64,000 nt of DNA from Thuidium tamariscinum. Taxonomy: Eukaryota; Streptophyta; Bryopsida; Hypnales; Thuidiaceae. This document shows, one piece after another, positions 59,207-64,000 of this stretch. The translations under genes were made by a program, and so were the position numbers. Below the pieces are notes generated by a model. It had not been told where the DNA came from. It made no database searches and worked only from the letters and a program-made list of their open reading frames with translations. Each line of letters starts with the position of its first letter. Within the stretch, counting starts at the first letter, position 1. The stretch lies in the NCBI GenBank assembly GCA_947034885.2, contig OX344752.2, positions 6,510,001-6,574,000 of the forward strand, given 5' to 3'.

Positions 59207-60603
59207 TGTGTATGCTTTTTGAATTTTTCAAACAATTTTTGTTGTTTTCATATTTTTGCAACATATCCACCAAAGTACATTGCATACTAGGTTCATAGTA
59301 TTGTGTATTGGAATGTAGAATGGAGGTGCTCTCTTTCACTTCAATTACTTGCAAAGAGAGTGAGAAATTGTTGTATAGGGCTATGGTGATTCCTTCTATA
59401 TTTGTTGTGAAGATTGTAGTAATACAAGTTGACTGCAAGACAACCAATGTTTGGGTATGTTCCCTAAACCTTTGTTAAATTGGGTCCATTCTTAAAGTCT
59501 TTGTATTTTCACAATTATTAGAATAGCCAAATATGCGTTTTTGTTTTGTATAGATATTTGATGTAAGTTTTCTACAATGTAGGAAAAATTCAAGGAAGAA
59601 ACATAGGTCAAGATCCCTATTTATACTTCTTATCTTTGCTCTAAGATATTTATGGTTGCATCTAAGAATTTGGCTAAAGTAAAAATGGACCTCCCAACGT
59701 CTTGCCAATATAATGAGTATAATCAACATAGACATGCATGTAGTGGGATGAAATTTTTTTTGTGCATATGAAAAATGAGGTCATCTACAAAGTTCCATCC
59801 TAAACCAACATATAAATTTGCTTGTATTGAGAAGAAAACATCATTTCATTGCACTCTATTTTTATTTTTTTAATACCTATACAATCATAAAATTCTACTC
59901 TTCTATGTACAAACATGTATCTTGTACAATGACTATATACTAGTTTGTACATTTGGTAGGTGCTAATGGAAGAGAAGTATTTTGCAATATACAATGTTGT
60001 TAAAAGTAAGCTCATGCATGCCATGGTAGAACCAATAAGGTCCTCCTTCAAGATTGCAATGACTCTTGCACCTATAGTACGTAGTTCTTGAAGCAATAGA
60101 ATGGTCCAAAAAAGGTTATGCATTCCCATAGAGGTTTTCTAGTTTAAAGAGAAGGATTTGGGATTGCAAGAAAAAGAAATACATCTAGAAAGAAACTTTT
60201 GTCTTTGAATATGTAGGAAAGATCATAACAAATGTAAAGCTCATGCAATGGTATGCTTTTGCAAAATTAGAGAAATCAAAGGTGTATATACTAGTACTTG
60301 ATGCTAATTGAAAATTTTAGTAGGTGGTAAATGATGATGTGGTAATATGCATAGAAGGCAATATTTTAAAAAAATGTTAGTAGATTTCTAAAATTACAAG
60401 TATGTGCAATAAGTTGTATCTTGTGATTATGAACTTTATGTGTTGTGATGAATTCTATACAAATTGATGGTGCTTGTGGTGCTTCAAATTTCATTATACA
60501 TAGTCATTTGTTTCTAAAATGTGAAGAGACAAATGTTATTGATGTGCCCATCAAAGTAACTTACATTGACCCAAGACTCTAGCATATACATTAGATGAAA
60601 TCT
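59207..60603. other. AT-rich intergenic sequence
   Basis: No gene was recognised. Three minus-strand ORFs of 83-109 codons (59196-59447, 59475-59735, 59800-60129) have no family resemblance I can see and have the composition of chance ORFs in AT-rich DNA. Confidence 0.5.
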
Positions 60604-60870
60604 GAGGGCATTAGGAGACCGTTTCGGGTCTGTTCCCGAAACGGCTCCCAATGCCGCAGATCCTTGTCAGGCCGATTTTTATGGAAAAAAAAAAAAAAAA
60701 AAAAAAAAAATTTTTTTTTGGGTCCTGAAATATGAAAATAAGTCCAAAAAAAAATTTTGAAAAAAAAAAAAAAATATTACGTGGCAGTGTCCCGACCACG
60801 TAGGATTCGGGTTCACAGGGCAGAAACTACGTTCCCGCAGTCCGGGAACCTGCAGTCTCCTAATGCCCTC
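60604..60870. mobile_element. 267-bp TIR element with A26/T9 core
   Basis: Perfect 16-bp inverted ends GAGGGCATTAGGAGAC. Just inside each end is a separate GC-rich hairpin (CCGTTTCGGG/CCCGAAACGG on the left; GTTCCCG/CGGGAAC on the right). The centre has 26 A followed by 9 T (60685-60719). The flanks AAATCT and AAATTT are similar but not identical, so the target duplication and superfamily are unsettled. Confidence 0.7.
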
Positions 60871-61634
60871 AAATTTCTTCTAATGGCTTTCTTTGCCCAA
60901 GTACACATTTCATTGTTGAAAGAGTTGACTTGGAATTATGGCTATAGCTTTGAAACACTGAATGTCAATGCTATAGAAGCTAATGTTCCCTTCCATTGTA
61001 AGTGTGATGGTAATCTCTACTATAACACACATTAGATGTTTTTTCAAGGTTCTTCAAAATTATTTTGGGGTTGTTCTTTGAATTTGTTCCCTATGTAGTC
61101 AACCAGTCTGATTTTTAGAATTAAAAAAAAATCATAATTTGAAAATTTTCAGAAAGTATAAAAGAAGTAAAAACTGATTTTAAATTTTTTTTCAAAATAA
61201 ATATTTAAGAATTAATTTTTAAAATAATTAATAAATATTATCTAACAAGGCAATCTCTCAAACATGTCAGATTGCTTACATGGCATAGTTCCTGGCATTT
61301 CCAATGCATTTCCACAATTTGGGAATACACAATTTTTTAAAGGCCTTAAAAAATATCTAATAAAAATTAACAACTTCTAATTCATCACATCACCAATATT
61401 TTGCGACATCAATTGCATCACCAATTACATATCACCAATTGTTTGCTATCATGTGTAATGATGTTGTAGGTTGTATTGTGGAGTATTTAATTTGATTAGT
61501 GACCTTGCATGAATTAACTAGTGGTGGATGGATATTTGGCATTTCTAAAACTGTTGTTACAATGCAATATTCACAATGGTTTCATATGTCCAAATATATA
61601 TCCAACACATGTTTATATTCCTGGTAGTTGTAGA
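60871..61634. other. AT-rich intergenic sequence
   Basis: No gene was recognised; one 92-codon ORF (60757-61035) starts inside the TIR element and matches nothing I know. Several short AATTACATCACCAA-like repeats occur near 61380-61450. Confidence 0.5.
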
Positions 61635-61808
61635 CACTAAAAGAAATCTGTATAATTTTTGACACATTTTTGAGACATCCACCAATTTTTATGTTAATAA
61701 TAACATCAAATATAACATCAAGATGTTAGTTATAATTACATCAAATGTAACACAAAAGAAGCAAAAATTACAAAAATGTATCATAAAAAATACGGGCTTC
61801 TTCTAGCA
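61635..61808. mobile_element. 174-bp CACTA-type MITE
   Basis: The left end CACTAAAAGAAATCTG and the inverse of the right end TGCTAGAAGAAGCCCG align over about 38 bp (both continue to ACATTTTTG). It is flanked by AGA at 61632-61634 and 61809-61811, the 3-bp duplication expected of CACTA. Related in ends to 34307-34535 and 57587-59203. Confidence 0.7.
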
Positions 61809-61811
61809 AGA

Positions 61812-62365
61812 AGGCATCAATATCGAAAGACAACATGCTAATATGCTAGCAATAAGCCAATTAATGGCAAAAAGTGTATATAGAAGACATTGCCATACTT
61901 GTACAATTTGTAAATTTTGCTTAAAATTACATAGGATAAGAATGTTTAGTATCATGTGTGTTGTAAATTGCAATTAGATCATTGGCTTGTAGATAATGTA
62001 TATATGCCACATTTAACTACTTCTAGACTTTTGAAAATCCAAATTTATATAGATCATCAAGAAAAAAAATTGTCATCCGAAGATAATACAAAATATGGAG
62101 AGATAATCCAAAACATCTAGAGATCTATGCAAACATGCAAAGATCTCATGATATACTTATTTAGAGATCTCATAACATTTTGTCTAGAAGTAGTTGGATG
62201 TGGCATATATTTGCATATACATTGTTTAGTGTAAATTTGTAATCAACAACTTATATCCAAAAAATGGGTAGTTCTTTGTTGAAAATTCTATTACATGAAA
62301 TGAAGTATATTTATTGATGAACTAAAGAAGTGATTGCATACAATGCATGGATTTAGTAAAGGCTT
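61812..62365. other. AT-rich intergenic sequence
   Basis: No gene was recognised. The text around GCCACATTTAACTACTTCTAGA (near 62005) and its inverse AAGTAGTTGGATGTGGC (near 62190) form an imperfect inverted repeat of roughly 200 bp, possibly another decayed MITE. Confidence 0.45.
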
Positions 62366-62373
62366 AAAAATAG

Positions 62374-62650
62374 CCCGGGGAGGACACTTCTTGTGTATTT
62401 GGGGGACCCACATGCAGCGGTGGGATATTTTTAGGGGGGCTATCAATTACTTGTAATCATTACTTGGCAATATTAAAAGAGCCCCTATTTTACGATAAAG
62501 CGGAAAAATCAGCCATATTATCATCCCTATTTTATTTTAAAAACACTTTGCCTTTTTAATGTCCCCTAATTTATATGTAAATGTTTTATAAATTTTACCT
62601 GAGATTATTTAAATGTAGGTTATTAAAAAACGGGAAGTGTCCTACCCTAG
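62374..62650. mobile_element. 277-bp hAT-type MITE
   Basis: The inverted ends CCCGGGGAGGACACTTC and CTAGGGTAGGACACTTC are flanked by a perfect 8-bp duplication AAAAATAG (62366-62373, 62651-62658), the size made by hAT transposases. The interior is AT-rich and non-coding. Confidence 0.85.
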
Positions 62651-62658
62651 AAAAATAG

Positions 62659-64000
62659 ACATGCACTCCATGAACAAACACTATTACAAGTTGTTTGAGG
62701 TTGTATAAAAAAAATACAACAAACTAACAATTTTTTGCATGCACTAAATTGTATGTGTATTGCGCATACTTATCAATCATTGAAGAAGTACCATATAGTC
62801 TATGCCTACCTTAAAGAACTTGCAAAACCAAACTATATGTAAAAACCGATGTAAAAATACCCTTAAACCAATAGATAAATAGGTGAATATGACTTGGCAA
62901 GCATATACTAATACTTAGAATGAAAATATGTCCCATCACCAATACAATCTTTAAGAAACCTTTTCCATACAAGTCTATTGTGAACAAAGCTCAAGCAAAA
63001 TGAAAAGAATGGATCATCCTACAAAGAAAATTCAAGGAATTCAAATAGATTTTTGAACACACCATTGTGACAAATCATCTATTATATCAAAACAAATTTT
63101 ATTACTACAAGAATTAGTAAAGTTGAAAGAACTAACCATTATTTATCTACATACTCCCAAATTCATCAACAAATATGCTAGTATTGCAGAAACAACCCCA
63201 ACGATCACAATACGATAAGAAGTTTGCTACATGAAGTTTTGCAAAATAATAAATGCCATCAACAAGTGATGAGATTCAACTTATGAGATGAAAAAAATAA
63301 GTGACAGATGAATAAAAAGTGTATATTTGTTAGTGCAAGCTATCCTACAATTGACATTCTTTATGCACTCATTGTACCATGTGCACTATTCAAAGTATAG
63401 TTTGTACTACTATCAATACAAAATGTTCAATTTAATGTACACTAAGTTCTACATCTATTGTTTAAAATATTATATATTTAGTTATTCTTATTGGAAGTAT
63501 AATTGTAAATTAATTATTATTTTTCTATGACAATTGATTAGTACAAATGTAAGTACCATTTATAAGTATAATATGTAAGTACAAACACTACAAATACTAC
63601 AATTTTGAACTAAATGTATTTCAACATCTCTATAACATGAATACCATTTACACTTACTATAGCATACACCCTTGGAAGTAAAGAATGGCATTCTAGTCAT
63701 TTTGCAATCTACCACAATAAAACGTTCCTTTCATAGACCAATGTTGCCATTCAATGTCTAAAAATACAACTATTGTAGTACAACAAAAACCAATATATGA
63801 ATTGATGATGCATAAGGAGATGAGCTTATGTATGTAGAAATGGTTTTACAAATCTAGAATGTCATGAAATTCAACTAGCTCCATTCTTGCCATTGTACAG
63901 AGGATAAGCTTGCCTAAAATATTAAATGTCCATTGTACATGCAACTCAAAAGATACAACTACATCTAAACATTATGCTTTTGAATAATTGCATTCATTTG
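62659..64000. other. AT-rich intergenic sequence to the window end
   Basis: No gene or defined element was recognised. The only ORF above 60 codons (63327-63530) is Tyr/Ile/Lys-rich and typical of chance ORFs in AT-rich DNA. Confidence 0.6.

Noticed and set aside
60611-60799. Phe-rich 62-codon ORF
   Set aside because: Translation of the A26/T9 core of the TIR element; low complexity.

Overview
The window looks like nuclear DNA of a land plant, most likely a seed-free one (moss, liverwort, hornwort or lycophyte; the sequence alone does not decide which). Evidence: plant-type spliced genes with GT-AG introns, telo-box (AAACCCTA) motifs near gene starts, plant LTR retrotransposons and CACTA transposons, and a CEP78-like centriolar gene. 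CEP78 is expected only in plants that still make centrioles for swimming sperm.

Layout. (1) 1-300: GC-richer edge of a possible gene running off the left side. (2) 0.3-9.4 kb: AT-rich repeat desert with a mariner/Stowaway-like element and an unexplained GC-rich island at 5.5-7.0 kb. (3) 9.4-23.6 kb: the only gene island. It holds a single-exon omega-3 fatty acid desaturase (minus), a six-exon 20S proteasome beta-7 subunit PBG1/PSMB4 (minus), a CEP78-like leucine-rich-repeat gene (plus, divergent from PBG1), and a tight minus-strand pair: a CMC2-like twin-CX9C protein followed 57 bp later, in the same frame, by the HAL3-type phosphopantothenoylcysteine decarboxylase. (4) 23.7-29.0 kb: AT-rich desert with MITEs and fold-back hairpins. 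(5) 29.0-55.7 kb: a nest of mobile elements. An old broken Ty1/copia element (29022-55703) contains a younger broken Ty3/gypsy chromovirus (30040-51342). The gypsy element contains a 229-bp palindromic MITE (34307-34535) and a 15-kb CACTA transposon (34970-49976) whose large transposase gene is open over four predicted exons. Target-site duplications can be read for all four insertions (one base differs at the gypsy ends). (6) 55.7-64 kb: AT-rich desert with a 1.6-kb CACTA-like element carrying a nested MITE, a CACTA-type MITE, a hAT-type MITE and another TIR element.

The host genes are housekeeping functions (membrane lipid desaturation, proteasome, coenzyme A synthesis, mitochondrial cytochrome oxidase assembly, centriole) and form no single pathway. 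The most unusual host arrangement is the CMC2-HAL3 pair. The upstream ORF is short, has a weak start context and few internal ATGs; the downstream ORF has a strong start context and the spacer is only 57 bp. That is the layout expected of a dicistronic plant mRNA. No tRNA, rRNA or CRISPR array was recognised. All statements come from reading the sequence; family names come from remembered protein motifs, not database searches.
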